64,000 bases of DNA from Fodinibacter sp963800505 (GCA_963800505.1 CAWDBL010000025.1:115467-179466); one strand, 5' to 3'; counted from the stretch's first letter, positions 17,030 through 26,432 are shown. The notes: generated by a model from the letters alone, not told the origin. Translations and numbers: made by a program.

Positions 17030-17391
17030 CGTCACCACCTCCGGTGTCAGTATGCGCGCGGGTGACGGATCACGACGGCAGCCGGATGCGACGGTGCCGA
17101 CATCGAGCCGCACCCTGAGGTCGTCACCTGGGCCGACTTCGACCGGACGGTCTGGGACCTCGCCGAGCGGGTGGCCGCGCACCCTTCCGGCCTCACCCGA
17201 TGTCGTTGACCTGCACGACGCACTGGCGCTGGTGGCCGACGACGTGGCCGACCGACACCGGCCTGACGCCGGCCTCGGTGCACGACTTCTGCGATGGCGC
17301 GACACCGACCGCTGGATCGCGTTCCGTCGAGCGACCCGCCGGCGGTCACCGGTCAGGGCGTTGGCGACGGTCTTGCCGATGGGGCGCGGTT
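17030..17391 (+). pseudogene. Possible degraded coding remnant, frame-shifted
   Basis: No intact gene is present, but two plus-strand stretches in different frames look coding by composition. One encodes PEVVTWADFDRTVWDLAER (about 17102-17175). The other encodes DVVDLHDALALVADDVADRH and WRDTDRWIAFRRATRRR (about 17198-17345). A shift near 17190 would join them. I do not recognise the family. The region lies between the small gene and the regulatory sites of the HNH endonuclease. Confidence 0.35.
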
Positions 17392-17429
17392 GTCCACAGG
17401 CAGCGTGTCCCCCGACCGTCGTCCACAGG
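17392..17429 (+). promoter_or_regulatory. Paired GTCCACAGG boxes upstream of HNH endonuclease
   Basis: GTCCACAGG occurs at 17392-17400 and again at 17421-17429, 29 bp start to start. The first is part of TTGTCCACA, the actinobacterial DnaA-box consensus. The proximal box ends 47 nt before the ATG at 17477. The same pair with nearly the same geometry precedes the M23 peptidase and yraN, which argues for a shared regulator. Confidence 0.6.
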
Positions 17430-17447
17430 GCATCCGGTCCGAGGCTC

Positions 17448-17470
17448 ATGTCGGTGTACACCTGTACGAT
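17448..17470 (+). promoter_or_regulatory. PafBC-type DNA-damage promoter of HNH endonuclease
   Basis: The sequence ATGTCGGTG (17448-17456), an 8-nt spacer and TACGAT (17465-17470) fits the published mycobacterial RecA-independent damage-promoter consensus TTGTCRGTG-N8-TANNNT at all but the first base. That promoter class is activated by PafBC. TACGAT ends 6 nt before the ATG at 17477, so the transcript would be leaderless. The perfect palindrome GGTGTACACC (17453-17462) overlaps the element. Confidence 0.7.
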
Positions 17471-17476
17471 TAGTGC

Positions 17477-19207
17477 ATGGCAGGGGGAACGGCACCGATC
17501 GACCCGAGCACCGCACAGCAGGCGGCGCCGGTGTCGGTCGCCGCGGTGCGAGGTTGGCTCTGCGCCATCGACGTCGGCCGGCTGAGCGACCGTGAGCGGC
17601 TCGACCTCGTGGCCGAGTGCGAGCGCCTGAAGAACACCGCGGCGGCGACCCAGGCCCGGGCCACGCACGCGCTGCGCGAGTCACGCGAGGTGACTCGCCC
17701 GCAGGATGCCGTGCGCTCCGTCGGCTCGGAGGTCGCCCTCGCGCGCCGGCAGTCCCCCACCCTCGGCGATCGCTTCGTCGGTGTGGCCCGCGCACTCGTC
17801 GACGAGATGCCGTTCACGATGCAGGCGCTCGAGTCGGGCCAGTGTTCCGAGCGGCACGCCGAGGTCATGGTCCAGGCGACCGGTGTCCTGACCCTCGAGC
17901 ACCGGGCCGAGGTCGACCGACGGGTCGGCCCCCTCCTCGGGCGGCTGGGCGTGCGCGGAGCAGAGAGGGCTGCACGCCGGGTCGCGCAGGAGCTGGACGT
18001 CGCGTCCGTGCTGAAGAGGATGCAGGACGCTGTGAGGTCCCGGCGCGTCACCACCCGACCGGCCCCTGACGGCATGGCCTACCTCACCGTGCTCGGGCCG
18101 ATGGTCGAGGTCGTCGGTGCCGCGGCAGCCCTGCGCAGGCGAGCGCAGTCGGTGGTGTCCGGTCAGTGCCCCGAGGAGGGCCCTCAGGGCCGTGGGATCG
18201 GTGCCGTAGAGACCGATACGGCGTTGCAGCTGTTGTCCGGCCGTGCGACGGGCCAGGTGCAGCCGGTCGAAGTCCACCTCGTCATGACCGACCGGTCGCT
18301 GCTCGGCACCGGAGATCCCGACCGGTCGGTGATGGAGCCGGCCCGGCTGCCCGGCCATGGATCGCTCCCGGCTCCGGTCGCTCGCGCGTGGGTGAGGGGC
18401 GACCCAGGTGGCGGCAGCGGCGCCAGCGGCGGCGGCGGCGACAGCGGCAGCAGCGGCGACAGCGGCAGCAGCGGCGGCGACAGCAGCGGCGGCGGCAGCG
18501 GCAGCAGCGGCGGCGGCGGCAGCGGCGGCAGCGGCGGCAGCGGCGGCGGCGGCGGCGGCGGCAGCGAGGTCGCGGATGGCGCCACGGTGGACCGCGCGGC
18601 GACGGTGTGGTTGCGCCGTCTCTACACCAGCCCCGACGGGCGGGACCTCGTGGCGATGGACTCGCGTCGACGCCACTTCACCGGGCTGCTGCGGCGAATG
18701 CTCGTGCTGCGTGACGACGTCTGCCGCACGCCGTGGTGCGAGGCGCCGATCGCGCACGCCGACCACACCGTGCCGGCTCGCGACGAGGGCGCCACCAGCT
18801 TTCAGCAGGGCGGCGGCAGGTGCGCCCGGTGCAACTACGGCAAGGAGGCTCCCGGTTGGGCGGCCACCGTCCTCACCGGGCACGAGATCCGGCTCACGAC
18901 GCCGCTGGGGCACGCATACGTGTCACGCCCGCCGCCGCTGCTGGGCTGGGGCGCCGCGCCCTCGCCGTCCACCGTGGGGTCCGCACCCTCGACGGCCGCC
19001 TCCCCCGAGTTCGCGCCTCCGGGGTCGACCACCTCGGCGCGCCGCGAAGCAGCCCACCCCACGCAGCGCCGGACGTCTCACCGGATTCCGGCGCACCGCG
19101 ACCCCGACCGGGCTCGCAGGCGGGCCCTGTCCCGAGCAAGGTTGCGCCTGAACCGCTTCCGTGACACCCAGCACCTCGAGAAAGCCCTCAACCGCTTCCT
19201 CATCTAG
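17477..19207 (+). CDS. DUF222 / HNH endonuclease family protein (13E12-like)
   Basis: 576 residues. The N-terminal half (about 1-290) is the helical DUF222 domain. The HNH nuclease lies near 400-460: LVLRDDVCRTPWC, ADHTVPARDEGATS and CARCNYGKE give the Cys pairs and His residues. An unusually pure Gly/Ser/Asp linker (about residues 313-356, DNA 18411-18568) separates the two, made of GGC/AGC triplets. Relatives are multi-copy in mycobacteria, and some are induced by DNA damage. The promoter suggests PafBC control. No partner gene is adjacent. Confidence 0.9.
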   Translation: MAGGTAPIDPSTAQQAAPVSVAAVRGWLCAIDVGRLSDRERLDLVAECERLKNTAAATQARATHALRESREVTRPQDAVRSVGSEVALARRQSPTLGDRFVGVARALVDEMPFTMQALESGQCSERHAEVMVQATGVLTLEHRAEVDRRVGPLLGRLGVRGAERAARRVAQELDVASVLKRMQDAVRSRRVTTRPAPDGMAYLTVLGPMVEVVGAAAALRRRAQSVVSGQCPEEGPQGRGIGAVETDTALQLLSGRATGQVQPVEVHLVMTDRSLLGTGDPDRSVMEPARLPGHGSLPAPVARAWVRGDPGGGSGASGGGGDSGSSGDSGSSGGDSSGGGSGSSGGGGSGGSGGSGGGGGGGSEVADGATVDRAATVWLRRLYTSPDGRDLVAMDSRRRHFTGLLRRMLVLRDDVCRTPWCEAPIAHADHTVPARDEGATSFQQGGGRCARCNYGKEAPGWAATVLTGHEIRLTTPLGHAYVSRPPPLLGWGAAPSPSTVGSAPSTAASPEFAPPGSTTSARREAAHPTQRRTSHRIPAHRDPDRARRRALSRARLRLNRFRDTQHLEKALNRFLI

Positions 19208-19310
19208 GCCGAGTTGGCTCCAAGGAACCGGTGAGGCAGCCGGTTGTGCCCATCTCTCGAGCCGCTGTCAGCTCCTGGGCCGACGTGACGTCAACCAGCC
19301 ACTGACGCTC

Positions 19311-19344
19311 GGATGCCGCCCGCTCGGGTGAGCGGACGGCATCC
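19311..19344. terminator. Terminator-like hairpin between HNH gene and tsf
   Basis: GGATGCCG-C-CCGCTC (19311-19325) pairs with GAGCGG-A-CGGCATCC (19330-19344): 14 base pairs with one mismatch and a 4-nt loop. It lies between the convergent HNH gene and tsf and could stop transcription from both sides. No T-run follows, as is common in actinobacteria. Confidence 0.7.
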
Positions 19345-19369
19345 GGATGCTGCGTGGTGCGGCGGGGAG

Positions 19370-20200
19370 TCAGCTCCCGACGCGGAAGCGCACGAAGCCC
19401 TTGGCCTCGGCGCCGGCCTCCTGCAGGACCTTGGCCACGGTCTTCTTCGGCTCCTTGGCGAACGGCTGCTCGAGCAGGACGTTCTCCTTGAAGTAGCCGT
19501 TGACCCGGCCCTCGACGATGCGGGAGAGAGCAGCCTCGGGCTTGCCCTCCTCCTTGGCGGTGGCCTCGGCGACGCGACGCTCGTTCTCGACCGTCGCGGC
19601 GTCGACCTCCTCGCGGGTGAGGACGCTCGGGCTGAACGCGGCGATGTGCATCGCGACGTCCTTGGCCGTCTGCTCGTCACCACCGCTGGTGGCCACCAGC
19701 ACGCCGATCTGCGCGGGCAGGTCGGGGCTGGTCTTGTGCAGGTACGACACGACGTGCTCGCCCTCGAGGCGGGCCACGCGCTTGACCTCGATCTTCTCGC
19801 CGATGGTGGCGTTGGCCTCGTCGAGCAGCTCCTTGACGGACTTGCCGTCGGAGAGCGTCGACGCGAGCAGCGCCTCGGCGTCGGCCGACTGGGTGGCGAC
19901 GGCCTGGGTGAGCACCTCGTCGGCCAGGGCGCCGAAGCGCTCGCCCTTGGCGACGAAGTCGGTCTCGCACAGGACCTCGACGAGGGTGCCCTCGCCGGCG
20001 CCGGCCTTGGCGGTGACCAGGCCGTTGGAGGCGGTGCGGCCCTCGCGCTTGGTGACGCCCTTGAGACCCTTCACGCGAAGAATCTCCTCGGCCGCGGTCA
20101 TGTCGCCGTCGGCCTCGTCGAGGGCGCGCTTGACGTCCATCATGCCGGCGGCGGTCTTCTCGCGGAGCGCCTTGATGTCAGCGGCGGTGTAGTTCGCCAT
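19370..20200 (-). CDS. tsf: Elongation factor Ts
   Basis: 276 residues. The N-terminal UBA-like domain with KALREKTAAGMMDVKRALDE and the core motif LCETDFVAKGERF identify EF-Ts, the nucleotide exchange factor of EF-Tu. It follows rpsB after a 48-bp gap on the same strand, the universal rpsB-tsf pair. The terminator-like hairpin at 19311-19344 lies just downstream. Confidence 0.98.
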   Translation of the reverse strand: MANYTAADIKALREKTAAGMMDVKRALDEADGDMTAAEEILRVKGLKGVTKREGRTASNGLVTAKAGAGEGTLVEVLCETDFVAKGERFGALADEVLTQAVATQSADAEALLASTLSDGKSVKELLDEANATIGEKIEVKRVARLEGEHVVSYLHKTSPDLPAQIGVLVATSGGDEQTAKDVAMHIAAFSPSVLTREEVDAATVENERRVAEATAKEEGKPEAALSRIVEGRVNGYFKENVLLEQPFAKEPKKTVAKVLQEAGAEAKGFVRFRVGS

Positions 20201-20248
20201 GAGGTGTTATCGCTCTTTCGTGCTCGGTTCGGATGTGACGAGGGTGGG

Positions 20249-21346
20249 TCAGGCCTGCTCGGGGGCAGCCGGCGCCTCGGTGGCCTCTGCCTCGACGGCC
20301 TCGACGACCGGGGTGTCGAGCTCCTCGGCGACCGGGGTCTCGAGGGTCTCCTCGGCGGCGACCTCGGCAGCCTCGGTGACCTCTACGACCTCCGCGGCGG
20401 GGGCCTCCTCGACCGGGGCCGGGGCGGCCTCGGTTGCGGGGGCGTCCTCGGCAATGGCCTCGGCGACCACGGGGGCCGGGGTCTCGACGACCTCGACCTC
20501 GGCCTCGGCGGCCTCGACCGCGGGAGCGGCTGCGGTCTCGCCGGCCTCCGTGGCCACGGCCTGCGCGGTCTGGGCGGCGTCGCCACCGAGCAGCTCGCGC
20601 TCCCAGTCGGCCAGCGGCTCGTCGGCGGCGACGTCGTCACCGGCGGCGGGGCCACCGGCGCGGGCAATCAAGCCCTCGGCGACGGCATCCGCGATGACGC
20701 GGGTGAGGAGGGTGACCGAACGGATCGCGTCGTCGTTGCCCGGGATCTTGTAGTCGACCTCGTCGGGGTCGCAGTTCGTGTCGAGGATCGCGATGACCGG
20801 CAGCCCGAGCTTGCGGGCCTCGTCGACCGCGAGGTGCTCCTTCTTGGTGTCGACGATCCACACGGCGGACGGAACCCGGCCCATGGTGCGGATGCCGCCC
20901 AGGGTGCGCTCGAGCTTGTCCTTCTCGCGCTTGAAGATGAGCAGCTCCTTCTTCGTGAAGCCCGAGCCGGCCACGTCGTCGAAGTCGAGCTCCTCGAGCT
21001 CCTTGAGGCGGGTGAGCCGCTTGGAGATCGTCTGGAAGTTGGTGAGCATGCCACCGAGCCAGCGGTGGTTGACGTACGGCATCCCGACGCGGGTCGCCTG
21101 CTCGGCGATCGGCTCCTGCGCCTGGCGCTTGGTGCCGACGAACAGGATGGTGCCGCCGTGGGCGACGGTCTCCTTGACGAACTCGTACGCGTTGTTGATG
21201 TAGGTCACCGACTGCTGCAGGTCGATGATGTAGATGCCGTTGCGCTCGGTCATGATGAAGCGCTTCATCTTCGGATTCCAGCGACGGGTCTGGTGCCCGA
21301 AGTGGACGCCGCTCTCGAGGAGCTGGCGCATGGTGACGACGGCCAT
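20249..21346 (-). CDS. rpsB: 30S ribosomal protein S2 with long acidic tail
   Basis: Starts at the ATG at 21346 (MAVVTMRQLLESGVHFGHQT) behind AAGGAG at about 6 nt; the open frame further upstream is not part of the gene. The S2 core (to about residue 255) is complete, including FVGTKRQAQEP and DTNCDPDEVDYKIPGNDDA. The protein is 365 residues long because roughly the last 100 residues form an almost uncharged-to-acidic Ala/Glu/Val/Pro tail with no Lys or Arg. Such tails occur on S2 of several actinobacteria; their function is unknown. Confidence 0.97.
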   Translation of the reverse strand: MAVVTMRQLLESGVHFGHQTRRWNPKMKRFIMTERNGIYIIDLQQSVTYINNAYEFVKETVAHGGTILFVGTKRQAQEPIAEQATRVGMPYVNHRWLGGMLTNFQTISKRLTRLKELEELDFDDVAGSGFTKKELLIFKREKDKLERTLGGIRTMGRVPSAVWIVDTKKEHLAVDEARKLGLPVIAILDTNCDPDEVDYKIPGNDDAIRSVTLLTRVIADAVAEGLIARAGGPAAGDDVAADEPLADWERELLGGDAAQTAQAVATEAGETAAAPAVEAAEAEVEVVETPAPVVAEAIAEDAPATEAAPAPVEEAPAAEVVEVTEAAEVAAEETLETPVAEELDTPVVEAVEAEATEAPAAPEQA

Positions 21347-21566
21347 CGTCGTTCTCCTTGCTCTGTGGTTGTCAGTTCCGTCGGTGGCGCTCCCCTCCTG
21401 CTGGAGGGTCGTCATCCACCTGCCTGGTGTCCCGGCCACACCCCGGACGGACGCTCCCGAGGAGGCGATCCGCCACTGCCGTGGTGTGCCCTGCGCCGCC
21501 CGGAGGGGGTCGCAGAGAAGGACACGCGAATTCGACCGGCCTGAGACCGGTCGTGGGGTCAGTCTA
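21347..21566 (-). promoter_or_regulatory. rpsB leader with candidate promoter and hairpin
   Basis: The gap upstream of rpsB to the MFS gene is 365 bp and contains no gene. On the minus strand a TANNNT hexamer TAGACT (21566-21561) could be the -10. Just downstream is the inverted repeat CGACCGG/CCGGTCG (21533-21553). A leader of about 200 nt would result, compatible with regulation by free S2 as known in other bacteria. I see no specific conserved S2-binding structure. Confidence 0.35.
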
Positions 21567-21711
21567 CGGAGGTGCGCCCCCGGGCGCCTAATCCGCGGAA
21601 CCGTGCGCGGATGCCGGGGAGCCGCCTGCCTGCCCCCCTCACGTTCCAGCGGGAGGCGGGTGGGGAAACGGAGGCGACCACACGGCATCCACGGAGTAGG
21701 TTCTCGACCTC

Positions 21712-22974
21712 GTGGGCCGCATCCTCGACGCCGTCGCGCCACCCCGGATGGGGACGGCGTTCCGGTGGAACCTGTCCTCGTCGTGGGTGGCCCAGCTCGG
21801 CGACGGCATCGCCCTGGCGGCCGGTCCGCTGCTGGTGGCGTCGCAGACCGGCGACCCGCGGCTCATCGCCGCCGCGGCGATCGTCCAGCAGGTGCCCACG
21901 CTCGTCCTCGGGCTCTACGCGGGCGCCATCGCCGACCGGGTCGACCGCAAGCGGCTGGTCCTCACGGCCAACCTGACCCGGGTCGCCGTGCTGGCCCTGC
22001 TCGTCGCGACGATCGTGAGTGGCACCATCTCGATCGGCCTGCTGCTGATCGCCCTGCTCGCCGTGGGGACGGCCGAGATCTTCGCCGACACCGGGTGGCG
22101 TGCCGTGCTGCCCTCGATCGTGGCCCCCGCCGACCTGGGCATCGCGAGCGCGCGACAGATGTCGGGGTTCCTCGTCGCGAACCAGATGGTGGGGCCGGCG
22201 GTCGGGGCGACGCTGTTCGCCGTCGGGCACGCCCTGCCGTTCGGGGTGCAGGCGGCCGCCGGGCTGCTCGCCGCCGCGCTCTTCGCGAAGGTCGCCCTGC
22301 CCGCGGTGGTGCGGCCCGAGGGCCACGAGCCCCAGCACGTGGGCCGCGACATCCTCGACGGCCTGCGCTGGATCCGCCACCACGCGCCGGTGCGCACGCT
22401 GATCCTCGTCATCTTCGCCTTCAACATCACCTGGGGAGCCCCCTGGGGCGTGCTCGTCTACTGGGCCCAGCAGCGGCTCGGGGTCGACGAGGTGGGGTTC
22501 GGCCTGCTCACGACCGCGACCGCGGTGGGCGGCGTGCTCGGGGTCTTCTGCTACGACCGGCTCGAGCGGCGCGTGCCGCTGGGCCGCCTCATGAAGGTGT
22601 GCCTGACGCTCGAGGTCCTCATGCACCTCGCGCTCGCGCTGACGACCGAGCCGCTGGTGGCCTACGGCGTGATGTTCGTGTTCGGTGCCTACGCGTTCGT
22701 CTGGGGCTCACTGTCGAACGCGGTGCGCCAACGGGCCACCCCGCAGGACCTGCAGGGCCGGGTCGGGTCCGTCTACTGGCTCGGGCTGACGGTCGGGCTC
22801 ATGGTCGGGCAGGTTCTCGGTGGGGTGCTCGCCGAGCGGTTCGGCGCGGCGGCGCCGTTCTGGTTCGCGTTCGTCGGGTCGGCGCTGACCCTGGCCGTCG
22901 TCTGGCGCTCGCTCGGGCAGATCGCGCACGCCGACGAGCACGGGCTCGGCGGCGCGAGCGCCCCTGCGGCATAG
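21712..22974 (+). CDS. MFS transporter (drug/exporter type)
   Basis: A 420-residue permease starting with GTG at 21712. Twelve hydrophobic segments are expected from the distribution of Leu/Val/Ala blocks. The cytoplasmic loop motif GLYAGAIADRVDRKRLV between helices 2 and 3 is the MFS motif A. The tail is short and polar (HADEHGLGGASA). Relatives are enterobactin-exporter-like (EntS) multidrug efflux proteins; the substrate is unknown. TAGGTT (21697-21702) lies 9 nt before the start and may be its -10. Confidence 0.88.
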   Translation: MGRILDAVAPPRMGTAFRWNLSSSWVAQLGDGIALAAGPLLVASQTGDPRLIAAAAIVQQVPTLVLGLYAGAIADRVDRKRLVLTANLTRVAVLALLVATIVSGTISIGLLLIALLAVGTAEIFADTGWRAVLPSIVAPADLGIASARQMSGFLVANQMVGPAVGATLFAVGHALPFGVQAAAGLLAAALFAKVALPAVVRPEGHEPQHVGRDILDGLRWIRHHAPVRTLILVIFAFNITWGAPWGVLVYWAQQRLGVDEVGFGLLTTATAVGGVLGVFCYDRLERRVPLGRLMKVCLTLEVLMHLALALTTEPLVAYGVMFVFGAYAFVWGSLSNAVRQRATPQDLQGRVGSVYWLGLTVGLMVGQVLGGVLAERFGAAAPFWFAFVGSALTLAVVWRSLGQIAHADEHGLGGASAPAA

Positions 22975-22977
22975 CCT
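22972..22977 (+). promoter_or_regulatory. Putative -10 element of a leaderless transcript (aminotransferase)
   Basis: TAGCCT, overlapping the stop codon of the MFS gene, ends 6 nt before the ATG at 22984. No ribosome-binding site is present, so the aminotransferase may have its own leaderless mRNA in addition to read-through. Confidence 0.35.
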
Positions 22978-22983
22978 GCAGGG

Positions 22984-24147
<1,164 letters not shown>

Positions 24148-24236
24148 CCGGCACTCGGCCCGTGTGGACGTGCACCGGGTCGGCCATTGCGTGCCGGTCC
24201 GGCCGGCACCGCGCTGCGGTGCGGTTGATGGGCGCT

Positions 24237-24274
24237 GTCCACAGGGTCGTGCTTCGTCTCGCCCTGTCCACAGG
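24237..24274 (+). promoter_or_regulatory. Paired GTCCACAGG boxes upstream of M23 peptidase
   Basis: CTGTCCACAGG occurs twice; the GTCCACAGG cores are at 24237-24245 and 24266-24274, 29 bp start to start. The proximal core ends 48 nt before the ATG at 24323. A hexamer GACGCT (24311-24316) sits 6 nt before the ATG as a possible weak -10. The spacing matches the HNH and yraN promoters within a base. Confidence 0.6.
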
Positions 24275-24322
24275 TTCGGCCCGCCGGTGTCGCCGCGATG
24301 CGGCTGCCGCGACGCTTGCCAC

Positions 24323-25024
24323 ATGGTCCGGACCCCGCTTCCCGCGCTGGTCGTCGCCTCGGCTGCCATCCTGCTGGTCACCTCGGTGACGCCATCGGGT
24401 CGAGTCGCCGTGCCGCCCCCGGCGGCGGTGACGCTTGACGGGCTGACCGGTGCTGAGCTGCCCGGTGCCGCAGCGGCGACCTCAGCCGGCTCCGCCACGC
24501 GGCTGGTGGTGACCGTGCCACTGCGCCCCGGTGCCCAGAGCGATGTGTCCGGCGCGGCTTCAGCCCGTGGTGTTGCCCGACCTTCGGGCTCGGCCGCCGA
24601 CCGAGCACGGTGGCGGTGGCCGGCGCGGCCCAGGCCGGCCGTGGTCCGTCCGTTCCGGGCGCCGCTGTCGACCTACGGCGCCGGGCACCGCGGGCTGGAC
24701 CTCGAGGTGGCCGACGGCACACCGGTGCTCGCCGTGGAGGACGGGGTGGTGACCCATGCCGGGCTCGTAGCCGGTAGGGGCACCATCACGGTGGCGCACC
24801 GGGGCGGGCTGAGCAGCACCTACGAGCCGGTCGACGCGCGCGTGGCGGTCGGTGCGGTCGTCGTCACTGGGCAGGTGATGGGGGCCTTGCACGTCCGAGC
24901 CGGTCCAGCGCACTGCGGCCCCCGCGCCTGCCTGCACCTGGGCGCGCGTCGCGGCGCCACCTACCTCGACCCCTACCCGCTGCTCGCTGGAGGTCGGGTG
25001 GCACTGCTCCCCCTCGGCCGGTGA
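24323..25024 (+). CDS. M23 family (LytM/NlpD-type) cell-wall peptidase
   Basis: 233 residues with an N-terminal signal segment (LPALVVASAAILLVTS), so exported. The C-terminal M23 domain (about residues 110-225) carries GAGHRGLDLEVADGTPV, with the zinc ligands His and Asp. The usual HxH is altered, with PRACLHLGAR supplying the final His. The first His of that motif is apparently not conserved, so activity is uncertain. It lies near rpsB, as M23 genes do in many actinobacteria, and its upstream boxes are shared with the comM-dprA operon. Confidence 0.8.
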   Translation: MVRTPLPALVVASAAILLVTSVTPSGRVAVPPPAAVTLDGLTGAELPGAAAATSAGSATRLVVTVPLRPGAQSDVSGAASARGVARPSGSAADRARWRWPARPRPAVVRPFRAPLSTYGAGHRGLDLEVADGTPVLAVEDGVVTHAGLVAGRGTITVAHRGGLSSTYEPVDARVAVGAVVVTGQVMGALHVRAGPAHCGPRACLHLGARRGATYLDPYPLLAGGRVALLPLGR

Positions 25025-25237
25025 CGCCTGTGCGACCCCGCACCCCCTGGCGCACTGCGGCACCAGGTGGGGGAAGTGAGCGCGCACGTTGTACTGCGCT
25101 CGGGAAGCGGAGGTGGACAGCCGGTCCGTGGCGCGGGCGAAGCCCCCGCTGCCTGGGCCAAGTCCTCCTGCCGCGGTGAGCGCGAGCACGCACCGTCAGT
25201 GGTGTCCGCAACGCTCACAACCAACGAAAGGAGAGCC

Positions 25238-25505
25238 GTGCCACGGTACGCGTCAGCATCACGTGACCTGTCCGTGCTCACGGGCGTGCTGTCCCGCGCT
25301 GAGCAGCGCGTGCTCGTGGACGCCCACACGGTAAGGGTCACGTTCAGCGATGGCGTCGTCAAAGACTCGCGATCTGGCCCCGCTGCTGTGGGGCCCGGTC
25401 TTCGACCAGATCCGTACCGATGCCCGCGAACTGCGCGGGTTCGAATCGACCCCGAGCTGGGAGGCCCGCGTTGACCGGCGATATCGCCGGCCATGGCGGC
25501 GCACC
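25238..25505 (+). pseudogene. Decayed DUF2442-type gene
   Basis: A good ribosome-binding site (AAAGGAGAG) precedes a GTG at 25238, but the protein is split over three frames. VDAHTVRVTFSDGVVK is in frame 1, DLAPLLWGPVFDQIRTD in frame 2, VRIDPELGGPR back in frame 1, and GDIAGHGG in the remaining frame. Joined, these form a DUF2442 domain, a small protein often found in toxin-antitoxin-like pairs with DUF4160. At least three shifts are needed. No DUF4160 partner is visible. The rest of the gap from 25025 holds nothing I can identify. Confidence 0.75.
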
Positions 25506-25520
25506 CCGGCAAGGTTGCGG

Positions 25521-26432
25521 TCAGGCGCGGGGGTGCGCTTGCGCGAAGGACTGCCGAAGCCGGTCGACGGAGACGTGGGTGTAGATCTGCGTGGTGGCCA
25601 GCGAGGCATGGCCGAGGAGCTCCTGCACCATCCGCAGGTCCGCGCCCCCCTCGAGGAGGTGCGTGGCCGCGCTGTGCCGCAGGCCGTGCGGCCCGAGGTC
25701 CGGAGCATCGGCCACGTGCTGCAGCAGCGCATGCACGACGGCCCGGATCTGGCGCTGGTCCGCTCGGCGCCCGCGCCGGCCGAGCAGCAGGGCCGGTCCG
25801 CTCTGCGCCGTGACGAGCTTCGGCCGCCCGTCCTCGAGCCAGGCGGTGACCGCCCGGCGCGCCGGCGCCCCGAACGGGACCCGGCGCTCCTTGTCGCCCT
25901 TGCCGACCACCCGCAGCACGTCGGCGGACAGGTCGACGTCGTCGACGTCGAGCCCGACGAGCTCGCCGACCCGAACCCCGGTGGCGTAGAGCAGCTCCAG
26001 GGCCGCACGGTCGCGCAGGTGCACCGGGTCGTCGTCGTCCGCGGCGACCGCCGCCACGTCGAGGAGTGCGGCGGCGGAGCGCTGGGCGAGCACCGGTGGG
26101 AGCGTCCGGTGCCGGCTCGGTGCGCTGAGGCGCAGGGAGGGGTCCGTGGGGATCCGGCCGGTGCGCTCGAGCCAGCCGAAGAAGGTGCGCAGCGACGCCG
26201 ACGTACGGGCGATCGTCGCCCGCGCCGCCCCGCGGCGCGAAAGCACGCCGAGCCAGGCGCGCAGGTCGGCGAGGGTGACGGAGCACAGGCCCTCGTCGTC
26301 GTGCGCCCCCACCTCGTCGAGGAACACACCGACGTCGCGCACGTAGGCCCGCACCGTGTGGGGCGACCTGCCCCGTTCGGAACGCAGGTGGCGCTCGAAG
26401 GCAGGCAGCGCGTCGGAGGGGCCGCCGGTCAT
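25521..26432 (-). CDS. xerC: Tyrosine recombinase XerC
   Basis: 303 residues from the ATG at 26432 (MTGGPSDALPAFERHL). The SAM-like core-binding domain (about 1-95) with SPHTVRAYVRDVGVFL is followed by the catalytic domain. That domain carries the first Arg in ATGVRVGELVGLD, HGLRHSAATHLLEGG, the His in LLGHASLATTQIYTHVS and the nucleophile Tyr in IYTH. With XerD it resolves chromosome dimers at dif. It lies last in the yraN-comM-dprA run, its usual actinobacterial place. No dif-like site was found nearby. Confidence 0.95.
   Translation of the reverse strand: MTGGPSDALPAFERHLRSERGRSPHTVRAYVRDVGVFLDEVGAHDDEGLCSVTLADLRAWLGVLSRRGAARATIARTSASLRTFFGWLERTGRIPTDPSLRLSAPSRHRTLPPVLAQRSAAALLDVAAVAADDDDPVHLRDRAALELLYATGVRVGELVGLDVDDVDLSADVLRVVGKGDKERRVPFGAPARRAVTAWLEDGRPKLVTAQSGPALLLGRRGRRADQRQIRAVVHALLQHVADAPDLGPHGLRHSAATHLLEGGADLRMVQELLGHASLATTQIYTHVSVDRLRQSFAQAHPRA

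Noticed and set aside
17390..17429. TTGTCCACA boxes as part of a chromosomal origin.
   Set aside because: Only two boxes, no AT-rich unwinding region, no dnaA or dnaN nearby; the same pairs occur at two other promoters.
17030..17476. The long minus-strand open frame upstream of the small gene at 16778 as a longer protein.
   Set aside because: The upstream part has no coding character and the strong ribosome-binding site marks the ATG at 17029.
18411..18568. GGC/AGC triplet repeats that could be taken for a CRISPR-like or satellite array.
   Set aside because: No spacer-repeat periodicity; the triplets stay in frame and encode a Gly/Ser linker.
25437..25447. GGGTTCGAATC resembles a tRNA T-loop.
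   Set aside because: The flanking bases do not form a T-stem, acceptor stem or anticodon arm, and the bases are explained by the DUF2442 remnant.
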